64,000 bases of DNA. Origin: Pseudobacillus lumedeiriae. GTDB lineage: Bacteria; Bacillota; Bacilli; Bacillales; Domibacillaceae. Shown in pieces: positions 15,484-24,586 of this stretch; position 1 is the stretch's first letter, and each line of letters opens with the position of its first letter. The position numbers were made by a program, and so were the translations under genes. Below the pieces are notes generated by a model. That model searched no databases. It saw only the letters and a list, made by a program, of their open reading frames with translations, and was not told the DNA's origin. The stretch is from positions 62,001 through 126,000 of the forward strand of contig NZ_JAUIYO010000005.1 of assembly GCF_044891285.1 (NCBI RefSeq), in the 5' to 3' direction.

Positions 15484-16626
15484 TCAAAAAATAAGCCGAG
15501 TCATGATTAATTCTTCAAAGTCCTCTGTAAACCTTCTTTCTTTTTCCATCTGTTCCAATGTCGTCTTACTCTCTTTCTCATTCATAGCTCCTATCGATTG
15601 AAAGAGCAATAAATACTCCTCTATCAGATCTAACAGAGTGGGAAAGGAGAAAAGCGGAAACATATTCAACTGTAAGTCCCCTTTCCTCACCCGCTCCTGG
15701 AGAACAGCAGCCGCTTCTTTTGATTCTGCTTTTGGCTTATGGACGAGTAAATCGTTCCATAAATAAAACTGCCATTCGACCGGGTGATTTTTGATGAGCG
15801 CCATGAAGCGTATCGGCACTCCGACCCATGGCGGCAGTAAAAATGGATTGTGTCCTGTTTTATATACTGTGCTTAAAAAGGGATGATATAACCCTTGCCT
15901 AAAATATAATTGCTTTTGCAGCCAATGCTGCTTTTGCCTGAACCAGTCAGAAAGGGTAAGAAAGGAACCAGACGTTTTCGCAAACGACGGCGGGTAAGGT
16001 AAAGAATGAAGCGGAATCATTTGCACAGAAGCAAAGTAAAGTGAAGATTGAACGGGAATAAGCTGAGAGTAAAGAATAAATAATTCACGATCGGGGCAAT
16101 ACGATAGGAACCAGAAGCCGAACAGCGGAGAATATTGAAAAAAGAGGCGATGAAACACAGAAAAATGATACAGCTGCGCCCGCTTTTTAATGGGCGGACC
16201 ACCGTAGATCCAGAAAGGAAACAAACCGTTCTGTTTATAACCTTCCGTTCTGTTTACAAACAAATCAACTGACATATGAGAGCATTGATATTCCATAGCC
16301 ACTTTACCGTCAACGAGCAAATCAGGACGCTGCGAAATTTCTGGCAAATAGGCTTCCATCTCCACTTCATGAGTACGTCTGATCCAGTTATGCATATCAG
16401 CTTTCCCTTTCAAGTGGCGCTCGGACTCTCCTTCAGAAAACGCCTCACATGCATGAGAAGATGCATGAGCAAAGTGAGGAATCTTTATCGCCCCTGCTTT
16501 CAAAATCACTGGCTGTCTGCATGAAGGGCAAAAATGGCGTGAAGATCGAACCTCATGGATCAACTGTTCATTTGGCCGGTTTGCCAAACTAACAGCCTGT
16601 CCATATTGGTCAACAGCGACAAGCAT
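15484..16626 (-). CDS. coiA: Competence protein CoiA
   Basis: A 380-residue CoiA-family protein needed for natural transformation, predicted to be a PD-(D/E)xK nuclease-like protein acting on incoming DNA. The N-terminal zinc-finger-like segment reads RHFCPSCRQPVILKAG and PHFAHASSHACEAFSEGES. The nuclease-like core is RPDLLVDGKVAMEYQCSHMSV, with the Asp and Glu-x-Gln spacing typical of the fold. The C-terminal half is poorly conserved. AAGGAGGAG precedes the ATG. Position next to pepF and near mecA matches Bacillus. I did not find a convincing ComK box upstream. Confidence 0.88.
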   Translation of the reverse strand: MLVAVDQYGQAVSLANRPNEQLIHEVRSSRHFCPSCRQPVILKAGAIKIPHFAHASSHACEAFSEGESERHLKGKADMHNWIRRTHEVEMEAYLPEISQRPDLLVDGKVAMEYQCSHMSVDLFVNRTEGYKQNGLFPFWIYGGPPIKKRAQLYHFSVFHRLFFQYSPLFGFWFLSYCPDRELFILYSQLIPVQSSLYFASVQMIPLHSLPYPPSFAKTSGSFLTLSDWFRQKQHWLQKQLYFRQGLYHPFLSTVYKTGHNPFLLPPWVGVPIRFMALIKNHPVEWQFYLWNDLLVHKPKAESKEAAAVLQERVRKGDLQLNMFPLFSFPTLLDLIEEYLLLFQSIGAMNEKESKTTLEQMEKERRFTEDFEELIMTRLIF

Positions 16627-16766
16627 AGAACACTCCTCCTTCCTTACTTACTCCTATTCGCCATTCTCCTGTTCATTCCTGCAAGGGAACAATAAACTCG
16701 AAGGTGTTCTCTTTTTTCCAGCCCTGCCGCCATTAATAAACAGACTTCTTTAATTCATAATCATTT

Positions 16767-16914
16767 TTGATTTTTCCCCTTGGTTAATTGGAGCAGAAGG
16801 CACGAAACTCCTGCGGAAAGAGCATGTCCAGAGGAGCCGCCGCAGAAGTAACAGAGACCGCCCGCGAAAAACGAGCACCTAAAGCAGTAACCAACAAGCA
16901 CGTTTAACACAGCC
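16767..16914. repeat. Family A dispersed repeat, long form (copy A2)
   Basis: An approximately 148-base copy beginning TTGATTTTTCCCCTT and continuing TTGGAGCAGAAGGCACGAAACTCCTGCGG. It ends CACGTTTAACACAGCC. The left terminus seen in A4 is truncated, and the core is more diverged (GAAAAACGAGCACC). It fills the 328-base coiA-cls gap 16627-16954 together with the cls terminator. I see nothing else in 16627-16766. Confidence 0.75.
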
Positions 16915-16923
16915 TCATTCACA

Positions 16924-16957
16924 ACCAAAAAGCAAAGTCTAATGCCCTTTGCTTTTA
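16924..16957 (-). terminator. Terminator after cls
   Basis: On the minus strand AAAAGCAAAG, a loop GGCATTAGA, and CTTTGCTTTTT form a 10-pair stem ending in a T-run. It starts at the cls stop codon. Confidence 0.8.
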
Positions 16958-18469
16958 CAATAACGGCGACAAAAGCCTGGATGTGGATTCGATGAAACGG
17001 TAACCGATATGGCGGCTATTAAAATCATCTAAATGAATTTCTTCAGAGGCATTGATGTCGTTAATATATTCTCTTACTAGTGATTCGATACTATGTGTAT
17101 GATATAAAAAGGCGTTGACTTCGAAGTTCAAGTGAAAACTTCTCATATCCATGTTCGATGTTCCGATCGAAGCCATTTCACCGTCAACAATGATAAATTT
17201 ACTGTGCATAAACCCTTCTTTATACTCAAAAATACGCACTCCTGCTTCAAGAAGCTCTGGAAAATAAGATCGGGACGCATGAAAGACAATTCGCTTATCA
17301 GGATGCTTCGGCACTAACAAGCGAACATCTACTCCGCTTAAAGCAGCTATTTTCAAAGCAGAAAAAATATCCTCATCAGGAATGAAATACGGGGTGGCTA
17401 CCCAGACAAACTCCTGTGCCGATGTGATCATGGAAAAGAAAATATTTTTGATCACACTCCACTCATTATCCGGACCGCCTGCAATCATTTGAACGCCGCC
17501 TGTTCTTCTTACTTTCTTCTCAGGCTCAGGTGTTAAGTAGCCTGGTGTAATAAAACTGTCATTCGTCATATAATACCAATCCTGCAAGAAAATTAGCTGC
17601 AGTGAACGAACAGCTTCTCCGCGCACATACAGATGGGTATCACGCCAAAATCCAAAATGAGCGTCCTTCCCTAAATATTCGTCACCAATATTTAATCCGC
17701 CGACGAATCCCACCTTTCCATCAATCACGATGATCTTTCGGTGATTTCGGAAGTTGAATTTACTGTTGATAAGGGGCATCTTCACTGGACCAAACGCTAC
17801 TATTTCTACTCCAGCTTCTCTAAGCTCTTGAATATACGCCTTTGACAGTTTCCATGAGCCGACCGCATCGTATAAAAAACGCACTTTCACTCCATCTCTT
17901 GCTTTTTCGATTAGGATGTCTTTAATGTCATTGCCGATGCCGTCTGCACGCACAATATAATACTCCAAATGAATATGATGTCTTGCTTTTTTTAATTCTT
18001 TTAAAATGGAGTCATACGTTTCTTTTCCATTCGTCAGCAGTTCTGTTTCCGTATGAAAAGAAATTCCGACATTTCCAAGCCTCTCAGCCAAGGCGTAGAT
18101 TTTATGTTCTCCATGTTTTTGAAAATGCTGTTTCAAATCGTCTTTCGTATGGGTGATCTTATACTTTTGATATGTTTCTTTATCAAGAATATACTTCTTC
18201 TTAAACATCCGTTCTTTTCGGTAATTCCTTCCGAACATTAAATAGAAAACAAACCCAAACAATGGAAAAGCCCCTAATACAACAAGCCACGTAATGGTTT
18301 GCGTTGGGTTGCGATTTTCAAAAAAGATTAAAAAACTAATCACGATCACAGAAAGCGTCAACGCGACACTCATATATTTCAACAGCCCGCCCATATAGTG
18401 ATCCGCCCACAGTATATAAAGCCCTATGATCACCAAAATAAACCCAGCTGCTTTTACCGTATTTTTCAT
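16955..18469 (-). CDS. cls: Cardiolipin synthase
   Basis: A 504-residue membrane-bound phospholipase-D-family enzyme that joins two phosphatidylglycerols into cardiolipin. Two N-terminal membrane helices (about residues 5-60) precede two HKD motifs: NHRKIIVIDG followed by GFVGGLNIGDEY, and MHSKFIIVDG followed by SIGTSNMDMRS. The in-frame ATG at 18517 overlaps a hairpin and has no ribosome site. The ATG at 18469 follows GGAGAAGG. In B. subtilis cls paralogues lie elsewhere, so its position between coiA and mecA differs from that genome. Confidence 0.92.
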   Translation of the reverse strand: MKNTVKAAGFILVIIGLYILWADHYMGGLLKYMSVALTLSVIVISFLIFFENRNPTQTITWLVVLGAFPLFGFVFYLMFGRNYRKERMFKKKYILDKETYQKYKITHTKDDLKQHFQKHGEHKIYALAERLGNVGISFHTETELLTNGKETYDSILKELKKARHHIHLEYYIVRADGIGNDIKDILIEKARDGVKVRFLYDAVGSWKLSKAYIQELREAGVEIVAFGPVKMPLINSKFNFRNHRKIIVIDGKVGFVGGLNIGDEYLGKDAHFGFWRDTHLYVRGEAVRSLQLIFLQDWYYMTNDSFITPGYLTPEPEKKVRRTGGVQMIAGGPDNEWSVIKNIFFSMITSAQEFVWVATPYFIPDEDIFSALKIAALSGVDVRLLVPKHPDKRIVFHASRSYFPELLEAGVRIFEYKEGFMHSKFIIVDGEMASIGTSNMDMRSFHLNFEVNAFLYHTHSIESLVREYINDINASEEIHLDDFNSRHIGYRFIESTSRLLSPLL

Positions 18470-18531
18470 TACCCTTCTCCAGCCTCTCTGCTTCTGCTGC
18501 TGTTTCCTTTGATACATAAAAAAGAGGCTGT

Positions 18532-18617
18532 TCCGTAAGCGCCCAGCCCCTCCTTCACATCCCCATATAAAAATTATGGAGACGAAGGTGTCTGACTCTT
18601 TGCTTTAGGACAGCCTT
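18532..18617. repeat. Palindromic element resembling family C (copy C3)
   Basis: A diverged palindrome of about 86 bases. The outer arms are AGGCTGTTCC and GGACAGCCT, with inner arms TCCCCATA and TATGGAGA. Reversed, it reads GGCTGTCCTAAAGCAAAGAG then TCAGACACC, recalling the family C arm GCTGTCTCAAAACTAAAGTG then TCAGACC. On the minus strand it ends in AACAGCCTCTTTTTT, so it probably terminates mecA. It fills the mecA-cls gap. Confidence 0.55.
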
Positions 18618-18625
18618 TGTTTTCA

Positions 18626-19288
18626 TTAGTTAAAATGTTTACGAACAGTTTGAAATACGTCATCTTCCATTACGCATTTTCCATACTCTTGAAGACGGTG
18701 AATCGTGCTGCCCGACTCATTCGCATATTCCAGTAAAATGCTTAATGCATTTTCTACTTCTTCCTCATCAAACATGTCTTCCGGAAATTCTACGAACAAA
18801 TAATATCTATTATTGTAGGAGTATAATTGCGTCGACAATTCATCGAGATCTGTCCGTTTACTTAACTGGATTAAATCTTCAAAGTCGTTAAATGAAAGTA
18901 CAAAGTCTAATATCGGTTCCTTCATTTCATTTTCTTCTTCATTCTCATGAAATTGTTCATCCAGCAGCTCTTCCAAACGGTCATCTACTGGGAAATCCTG
19001 GTACTTATCTTCAGGCAGCGGCAGTTCGATGCGTTGACCGTCTTTCGTTAAGTTTGCCTGTGTCACTAATATTTCTAAACCTTTATCCAAAGCCTGTACT
19101 TGAATCCATAGCGGCCCATCGACTGTAAAATCTTCCTCATCGTGTATCTCTTCCATCATGTCCCAGAAAAGTTCTTCGCTCCGTTCCCGGTTATACCAGA
19201 TTTCTTCGCGGTCAAAGCCTCTTTCCTCTATATCCAAGTACGAAATGTAAAACTTAACCGTGTTGTCATTGATGCGTTCGATTTCCAT
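18626..19288 (-). CDS. mecA: ClpCP adaptor protein MecA
   Basis: A 220-residue adaptor that targets ComK and other proteins to ClpCP and assembles the ClpC hexamer. The N-terminal substrate-binding domain is MEIERINDNTVKFYISYLDI..., ending before an acidic linker (residues about 95-125, rich in Glu/Asp). The C-terminal ClpC-binding domain contains LDFVLSFNDFEDLIQLSKR and YYLFVEFPEDMFDEEEVENA. The ribosome site is GGGAGAGGT. The gene lies downstream of spx on the same strand, the conserved order. The divergent linker is normal for the family. Confidence 0.93.
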   Translation of the reverse strand: MEIERINDNTVKFYISYLDIEERGFDREEIWYNRERSEELFWDMMEEIHDEEDFTVDGPLWIQVQALDKGLEILVTQANLTKDGQRIELPLPEDKYQDFPVDDRLEELLDEQFHENEEENEMKEPILDFVLSFNDFEDLIQLSKRTDLDELSTQLYSYNNRYYLFVEFPEDMFDEEEVENALSILLEYANESGSTIHRLQEYGKCVMEDDVFQTVRKHFN

Positions 19289-19494
19289 AACTACCTCTCC
19301 CTTCTACCTAAGGGTACCTTAAGGACGAGCTCCCCTTATTATTAGGCATTTCCCTGAATGGCCTGTTGGTATACCTCTATCTAATACTATTGTATGCTAA
19401 ACGTACAGTAAATGAAAATATATTGATTGCCAAATGTATTTAATATCTTGAAATTCTATCCCAATGTTATTAGAAGTTCAAGCGTTAAGAAATA

Positions 19495-19572
19495 GCTTTG
19501 TCAAACTCTCCTGTTGATTTCCGCTTCAATCAACAAAGCAATAACATCAACACTAGCCATGATCATAGTTAA
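19495..19572. repeat. Family A dispersed repeat, short form (copy A5, reversed)
   Basis: A 78-base short form in reverse orientation: GCTTTGTCAAACTCTCCTG, then TTGATTTCCGCTTCAATCAA, ending ATCATAGTTAAAG. It lacks the GC-rich core of long copies. It lies in the 329-base spx-mecA gap (19289-19617). The rest of that gap holds a small inverted repeat, AAGGGTACCTTAAGG (about 19310-19324), and AT-rich likely promoter sequence. Confidence 0.75.
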
Positions 19573-19577
19573 AGAAA

Positions 19578-19608
19578 TAAAAAACCCCCATACTTCTGGT
19601 ATGAAGGT
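19578..19608 (-). terminator. Terminator after spx
   Basis: On the minus strand ACCTTCATAC, loop CAGAA, and GTATGGGGGT form 10 pairs (two G-U), followed by TTTTTATTTC. It is positioned 10 bases after the spx stop. Confidence 0.8.
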
Positions 19609-19617
19609 CTCTCTTCT

Positions 19618-20013
19618 TTAGTTGACAAGCCGTTGTGCTTCCTTAAGCTGGAACGTACGGACTTTTCTAGGCAAGAAGCGGCGAATTTCATCCTCGTTAT
19701 AGCCCACCTGCAAACGTTTTTCATCCAGAATGATCGGACGGCGAAGCAGCCCTGGATTTGACTGAATGAGTTCAAATAAATTTTGCAGCGGCAGCGTCTC
19801 AAGATCTACGTTTAACTTTTGGAAGATCTTTGAGCGCGTAGAAATGATTTCATCCGTACCATCTTCTGTCATTCTTAATATTTCTTTAATTTCTTCGATG
19901 CTCAAAGGCTCGGAAAAAATATTTCTTTCAACGTATGGAATTTCGTGTTCTTCTAACCAAGCCTTCGCTTTACGGCAGGAAGTACAACTTGGTGAAGTAT
20001 ATAAAGTAACCAT
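19618..20013 (-). CDS. spx: Global thiol-stress regulator Spx
   Basis: A 131-residue ArsC-fold regulator that binds the RNA polymerase alpha C-terminal domain and activates thiol-stress genes. The redox switch is Cys10 and Cys13 in SPSCTSC. Gly52 (alpha contact) and Arg92 (in LLRRPII) are present, and the C-terminus AQRLVN is the ClpXP-recognition end. AAGGAG lies ahead of the start. The adaptor SpxH that controls its turnover is encoded at 12283, and mecA lies downstream. The length equals that of B. subtilis Spx. Confidence 0.95.
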   Translation of the reverse strand: MVTLYTSPSCTSCRKAKAWLEEHEIPYVERNIFSEPLSIEEIKEILRMTEDGTDEIISTRSKIFQKLNVDLETLPLQNLFELIQSNPGLLRRPIILDEKRLQVGYNEDEIRRFLPRKVRTFQLKEAQRLVN

Positions 20014-20372
20014 TCCTCAATCACACTCCTTAAAGTTTAGAATATAATACCTGTTATTTCATGAGGAATATCCATTCGTGAAGCAGTCGATTCAAACTTC
20101 TTCAAACACCTGGCTACACTATGTATTATACATGATCAAATGGCCCATGAATACAGTTTTCATTACATTGTAATAATAATTATAATAATTTCACACAGCG
20201 CTGACATTTTTTAAAATAGACTGATTACAGCTCGATATTGATTCTCAGCTCATTTTACCCATGGCGCTATTTAACATCGCCTTTAAAACAAGTGCTCCTC
20301 TTCTGTTTACCCACTGCCCCTATAGTTTAAACAAAACACAACTATTTTATTTTTCTCTTTTTATCCCTTTTA

Positions 20373-20448
20373 GCTTTATTAAACTCCCCTGTTGATTTCC
20401 GCTCTAACCAACAAAAGAGAAGCATCAACAATCATCATGAACATAGTC
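20373..20448. repeat. Family A dispersed repeat, short form (copy A6, reversed)
   Basis: A 76-base reversed short form: GCTTTATTAAACTCCCCTG, TTGATTTCCGCTCTAACCAA, ending GAACATAGTCTT. It lies after oppF within the 452-base gap 20014-20465. The rest of that gap, 20014-20372, is AT-rich upstream DNA for spx with no other element I can name. Confidence 0.75.
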
Positions 20449-20465
20449 TTCATCTTTAGAGATGT

Positions 20466-21395
20466 TTAAGCATTTGCTTTATACTGCTTCCATTCTTTTT
20501 CAGAGCAGTATACAAAATGGCCGGGGGCTGCTTCTCTCATTTCTACCTGCTCTCCAGCCTTATAGTTGTGGACAGCTGGATCGTATCTTTTTCGCTGCCT
20601 CCTTCTTTCATACTCCGGATCAGGAACGGGAATAGCAGAAAGCAGCGATTGTGTATAAGGATGGAGCGGACGATGATACAAATCGCTGCTAGGCGCCAGC
20701 TCTACAAGCTTGCCGAAATACATCACACCGATGCGGTCACTAATGTACTTCACCATGGACAAATCGTGGGCGATGAATAAGTATGTCAGCCCCTTTTCTT
20801 TTTGCAGTTTCCTCATCAAATTGACGATTTGCGCTTGAATCGACACATCTAGGGCAGAAATGGGCTCATCCGCAATAATAAATTCAGGTTCTACAGCGAG
20901 TGCCCGGGCAATTCCGATTCGCTGACGCTGTCCTCCAGAAAATTCATGCGGGTAACGGTTCGCATGCCCGCGATTCAAACCGACCGTTTCTAGTAAGTTG
21001 TACACTTTATCCATCCGTTCCTTCTTCGTTTTGGCGAGACCATGAATATCTATTCCCTCGGCAATAATATCTGCTGCTTTCATACGCGGATTTAATGAAG
21101 CATAGGGGTCCTGAAAAATCATTTGCATCTTACGATTCAATTGTGTTAATTCTTCTTTTGACTTCTTACTTTGTACATCTTTCCCTTGAAAAAGCACTTG
21201 ACCTCCCGTCGCTTCGTATAAGCGGATGATCGTTCGGCCTATCGTTGACTTTCCACAGCCCGACTCACCAACAAGTCCAAGTGTTTCCCCACGGAAAATA
21301 TCAAAGGATATGTCGTCGACAGCCTTAACTATATTCGGACGGCCTTCGTTAAAATATTGTTTTAAATGTTTAATTTCCAGCAGTTTTTCATTCAC
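20466..21395 (-). CDS. oppF: Oligopeptide ABC transporter ATP-binding protein OppF
   Basis: A 309-residue ATPase subunit of the oligopeptide importer. Walker A is GESGCGKST, the Q-loop MIFQDPYASLNP, the ABC signature SGGQRQRIGIARAL, Walker B FIIADEPISALD, and the oligopeptide-transporter C-terminal extension PYTQSLLSAIPVPDPEYE. The frame is open upstream to 21494, but that part overlaps oppD. The GTG at 21395 lies one base after the oppD stop and nine bases after GGAGG. It is the last gene of oppABCDF. Confidence 0.93.
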   Translation of the reverse strand: MNEKLLEIKHLKQYFNEGRPNIVKAVDDISFDIFRGETLGLVGESGCGKSTIGRTIIRLYEATGGQVLFQGKDVQSKKSKEELTQLNRKMQMIFQDPYASLNPRMKAADIIAEGIDIHGLAKTKKERMDKVYNLLETVGLNRGHANRYPHEFSGGQRQRIGIARALAVEPEFIIADEPISALDVSIQAQIVNLMRKLQKEKGLTYLFIAHDLSMVKYISDRIGVMYFGKLVELAPSSDLYHRPLHPYTQSLLSAIPVPDPEYERRRQRKRYDPAVHNYKAGEQVEMREAAPGHFVYCSEKEWKQYKANA

Positions 21396-21396
21396 A

Positions 21397-22464
21397 TCAG
21401 TGTGCCTCCTTGAATAACCTCGGCTTGTCGAAGTTATTTGGCATTGTCCGCAAACTTTGCTGCACATTTGCCGGTGGCTTAAACGCCGGTGCATCTGGAT
21501 GAAGCAGCCAAGATTTCACAAAATGAGTAGGTGACACTTGATAAATCGGCGGTTCTTGTTGGAAGTCAATGTTCAGCGCATATTGACTCCGTAAAGCGAA
21601 GGCATCTCCCTTGGGCGGTTGTAATAAATCCGGCGGTGTTCCCGGAATGGTGCGCAATTCCATCCGCTCATCGGCATTTAATCTCGGCATAGAAGAAAGC
21701 AGCCCCCACGTATACGGATGGCGCGAATCATAAAAAACCTCGTCTACTGTACCTATTTCCACCATTTGTCCTCCATACATCACGGCTACTCTATCGGCAA
21801 TGTTCGCCACAACACCAAGATCATGTGTAATAAAAATGATCGACGTTTCCAGATTTTTCTGTAAATCCTTCATGAGTTCTAAAATCTGGGCTTGAATGGT
21901 GACGTCTAGGGCGGTAGTCGGTTCATCTGCAATCAAAATTTTGGGACGGCAGGCAAGTGCTATCGAAATAACAATCCGCTGGCGCTGCCCCCCTGAAAAT
22001 TGATGGGGATACTGCTTCATGCGCCCTTCTGGGTTAGGCATTCCAACGAGTCCAAGCAATTCTATTGCCCGTTTCTCTGCCGTCTTTTTGTTCATGTTTT
22101 GATGTTTCATCAGCGGCTCCATCAATTGCCTGCCAATCGTCATTGTTGGATTTAGGGATGTCATTGGGTCCTGAAAAATCATGGAGATTTCTTTTCCGCG
22201 CACTGTTTCCATTTCTTTTTCCGAAAGTTGCACTAAGTCTCTTCCTTCAAACAGTATTTTTCCTTCTCTCATTCTCCCCGGAGGATGAGGGATGAGGCGC
22301 ATTAATGCTTTCGTTGTAACCGATTTTCCCGATCCTGATTCCCCTACAATAGCCAGCGTTTCTCCTTTATTTAAATGAAAACTGATACCTCGCACCGCTT
22401 TGACTTCCCCTATATGCGTCTCAAAAGAGACATGCAAATTTTGAACATCCAATACTTTTTTCAT
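21397..22464 (-). CDS. oppD: Oligopeptide ABC transporter ATP-binding protein OppD
   Basis: A 355-residue ATPase partner of OppF. Walker A is GESGSGKSV, Q-loop MIFQDPMTSLNP, signature SGGQRQRIVISIAL, Walker B ILIADEPTTALD, H-loop FITHDLGVVA. The C-terminal extension reads HPYTWGLLSSMPRL. The cysteine motif seen in many DppD/OppD proteins is replaced by GDAFALRSQYALNID. The ribosome site (AAGGACGG) is weaker than its neighbours'. It lies 24 bases after oppC. Confidence 0.93.
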   Translation of the reverse strand: MKKVLDVQNLHVSFETHIGEVKAVRGISFHLNKGETLAIVGESGSGKSVTTKALMRLIPHPPGRMREGKILFEGRDLVQLSEKEMETVRGKEISMIFQDPMTSLNPTMTIGRQLMEPLMKHQNMNKKTAEKRAIELLGLVGMPNPEGRMKQYPHQFSGGQRQRIVISIALACRPKILIADEPTTALDVTIQAQILELMKDLQKNLETSIIFITHDLGVVANIADRVAVMYGGQMVEIGTVDEVFYDSRHPYTWGLLSSMPRLNADERMELRTIPGTPPDLLQPPKGDAFALRSQYALNIDFQQEPPIYQVSPTHFVKSWLLHPDAPAFKPPANVQQSLRTMPNNFDKPRLFKEAH

Positions 22465-22488
22465 TCTAATGTCCGTCCTTCCATCTTT

Positions 22489-23517
22489 TTATGTCCGCAT
22501 TTTCGGATCAAATGCATCGCGCAGACCATCAGCCAGCAGGTTAAAGCTTAGAATCAGCAAACTGATGATCACGGATGGAATCACTAACATGTGCGGGTAA
22601 ATTTGCAGCACTTTAAATCCATCATTGACTAAGGAGCCTAGTGAGGCTTCCGGCGGACGAATCCCGAGACCAATAAAGCTTAAAAAAGCTTCTGTGAAAA
22701 TCGCACTTGGAATCGTAAACATCGTTGTGACAATCACCGGTCCGATCACGTTCGGCATGAGATGCTTCCAAATGAGACGGCGGCTGGATGCGCCCAGCGT
22801 ACGCGAGGCAAAGACAAACTCTTGCTCTTTTAATTTCAGAAATTGTCCGCGGACAATTCTTGCCATGTTCACCCAGCCAGTAATCACCATCGCCATCGTG
22901 ATCGAAAAAATCCCCGGCTCGAAGACGAGAATAAACAAAATGACGACAATTAAATGAGGAATCCCCATTAAAACCTCGATCGCCCTCTGCATCATGTTAT
23001 CCACATGACCTCCGTAAAATCCTGAAATTCCTCCATAAGCAATGCCAATTAAGAAATCAATCGCCGCGGCCAATAGTCCAATATAAATAGATATACGTGT
23101 GCCATACCACGTTCTCGCCCATAAATCCCGCCCTAGCTCGTCTGTGCCAAACCAGTAATATTCCTTTACAGCTTTTGCTTTATAAAGGTCTATTCCGGCT
23201 TCATTTTCTCCATTGAATGGAAGCCAATCAATATTCTCTAATACAGGAATTTTCGGCGGCAATTTTGCATGGTAAATATTTTGCTCTTTATACGTAAATT
23301 GGCTCATCGATGGACCAAAGACAGCCATGAAGATAATAATGATGATTAACGTTAATCCAGCAAGCGCCCCCTTGTTCGCCTTCAGTCTCAGCCATGTCTC
23401 CTGCCAAACATTCAAGTACGGTCTGCTAATCCTCTCGTCCTCTTTCATCTGTTCATCTGCCAGCTGAAAGAGCTCCCTTGACAGCTGATGTTTTTGATCT
23501 GGGCTTTCCTTATTCAT
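22489..23517 (-). CDS. oppC: Oligopeptide ABC transporter permease OppC
   Basis: A 342-residue inner-membrane permease with an N-terminal cytosolic stretch and about six helices. The EAA coupling loop reads FASRTLGASSRRLIWKHLMPNVIGP. A large extracytoplasmic loop (residues about 75-135) is typical of OppC and ends with WFGTDELGRDLWAR. Its ATG overlaps the oppB stop (ATGA), indicating coupled translation, and GGAGGAAGG precedes it. Confidence 0.93.
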   Translation of the reverse strand: MNKESPDQKHQLSRELFQLADEQMKEDERISRPYLNVWQETWLRLKANKGALAGLTLIIIIIFMAVFGPSMSQFTYKEQNIYHAKLPPKIPVLENIDWLPFNGENEAGIDLYKAKAVKEYYWFGTDELGRDLWARTWYGTRISIYIGLLAAAIDFLIGIAYGGISGFYGGHVDNMMQRAIEVLMGIPHLIVVILFILVFEPGIFSITMAMVITGWVNMARIVRGQFLKLKEQEFVFASRTLGASSRRLIWKHLMPNVIGPVIVTTMFTIPSAIFTEAFLSFIGLGIRPPEASLGSLVNDGFKVLQIYPHMLVIPSVIISLLILSFNLLADGLRDAFDPKMRT

Positions 23518-24449
23518 TCATGCCTTCCTCCACCTAACCGAATACGCGGATCAATCACACCGTAAAGAATATCAACAATAAAAACGATGAAAATAAACAA
23601 CACACTATAAAAAAGAGTAATGCCCATAATAACCGGAAAATCATTTGTCATAATCGAGCGGACAAACTGCTCACCGATTCCAGGAATACTGAAAATTTTT
23701 TCGATGACGAGCGAACCAGTCATAATATTTACAGCTAAAGGACCTAACAATGTAATAATCGGAATAAGCGCGTTACGCAAGGCGTGCCTAAACATGATGG
23801 CAGCAGAACTGATTCCTTTTGCCCGGGCGAGCATAATGTAATCTGCACTTAATACTTCTAAAAGCTCGGCTCTCATATACCTCGCGACTGTGGCTATTAC
23901 GAATACTGATAAAGTGATCGTCGGAAGAATAGTGTATTCAAATCCTTCCCAGGCAGCTACGGGGAATAGCGGATATTTCACAGCCAAGTAGTACTGCAGC
24001 AAGCCCGCAAAAACGAAAGATGGTATCGATATGCCAAGAACAGCAATCGTCGTCGCTGTATAGTCAATGAGACTGTTTTGTTTTAATGCGGCTGCTGTGC
24101 CTAATATCATTCCAATACCTGCTCCAAATACAATAGCTTGAAAGCCTAAATAGGCAGAGGGCCCAATACGTTCACTGATCAGCGTCGTCACTGGCCGGTT
24201 ATCATATTGAAACGATACGCCCAAATCCCCTTTGAACAAATTAGCCATGTAGTTCACGTATTGCACAGGCAGAGGATCATTTAATCCGTATTTATCAAGG
24301 ATGATCTCTTGTTGTTTCGGACTTAACTTTTCTTGATTAGCCAGCGGGGAGCCCGGAAGCAGTTTCATTAAAAAGAAAGTCATCGTGGCAATAATCAACA
24401 AAGTAAGCAGCATATAAACAAACCGTTCCAAAACAAACCTGGCCATCAT
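23514..24449 (-). CDS. oppB: Oligopeptide ABC transporter permease OppB
   Basis: A 311-residue permease with six predicted helices. The N-terminus is MMARFVLERFVYMLLTLLII, and the OppB-type region KLLPGSPLANQEKLSPKQQE follows. The EAA loop is YIMLARAKGISSAAIMFRHALRNALIP. The start follows AAAGGAGTG. A short family A repeat (24480-24555) separates it from oppA, so if transcription starts before oppA the repeat lies inside the opp messenger RNA. Confidence 0.93.
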   Translation of the reverse strand: MMARFVLERFVYMLLTLLIIATMTFFLMKLLPGSPLANQEKLSPKQQEIILDKYGLNDPLPVQYVNYMANLFKGDLGVSFQYDNRPVTTLISERIGPSAYLGFQAIVFGAGIGMILGTAAALKQNSLIDYTATTIAVLGISIPSFVFAGLLQYYLAVKYPLFPVAAWEGFEYTILPTITLSVFVIATVARYMRAELLEVLSADYIMLARAKGISSAAIMFRHALRNALIPIITLLGPLAVNIMTGSLVIEKIFSIPGIGEQFVRSIMTNDFPVIMGITLFYSVLFIFIVFIVDILYGVIDPRIRLGGGRHE

Positions 24450-24479
24450 AGCACTCCTTTACTCGTCTCATTTCAACAA

Positions 24480-24555
24480 GGCTCTGTTAAACTCCCCTGT
24501 TGATTTCCGCTCTTATCAACAAAGGGGCAGCATCAACACTAGTCATTCACATAGC
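24480..24555. repeat. Family A dispersed repeat, short form (copy A7, reversed)
   Basis: 76 bases: GGCTCTGTTAAACTCCCCTG, TTGATTTCCGCTCTTATCAA, GGGGCAGCATCAACACTAG, ending CACATAGC. It is located inside the opp operon between oppA and oppB, where the hairpin GTTGATTTCC.../...TATCAAC could partly terminate or protect the oppA message. Confidence 0.8.
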
Positions 24556-24586
24556 ATTCAACAAAGAAAATGAGGGTACTTACCTC

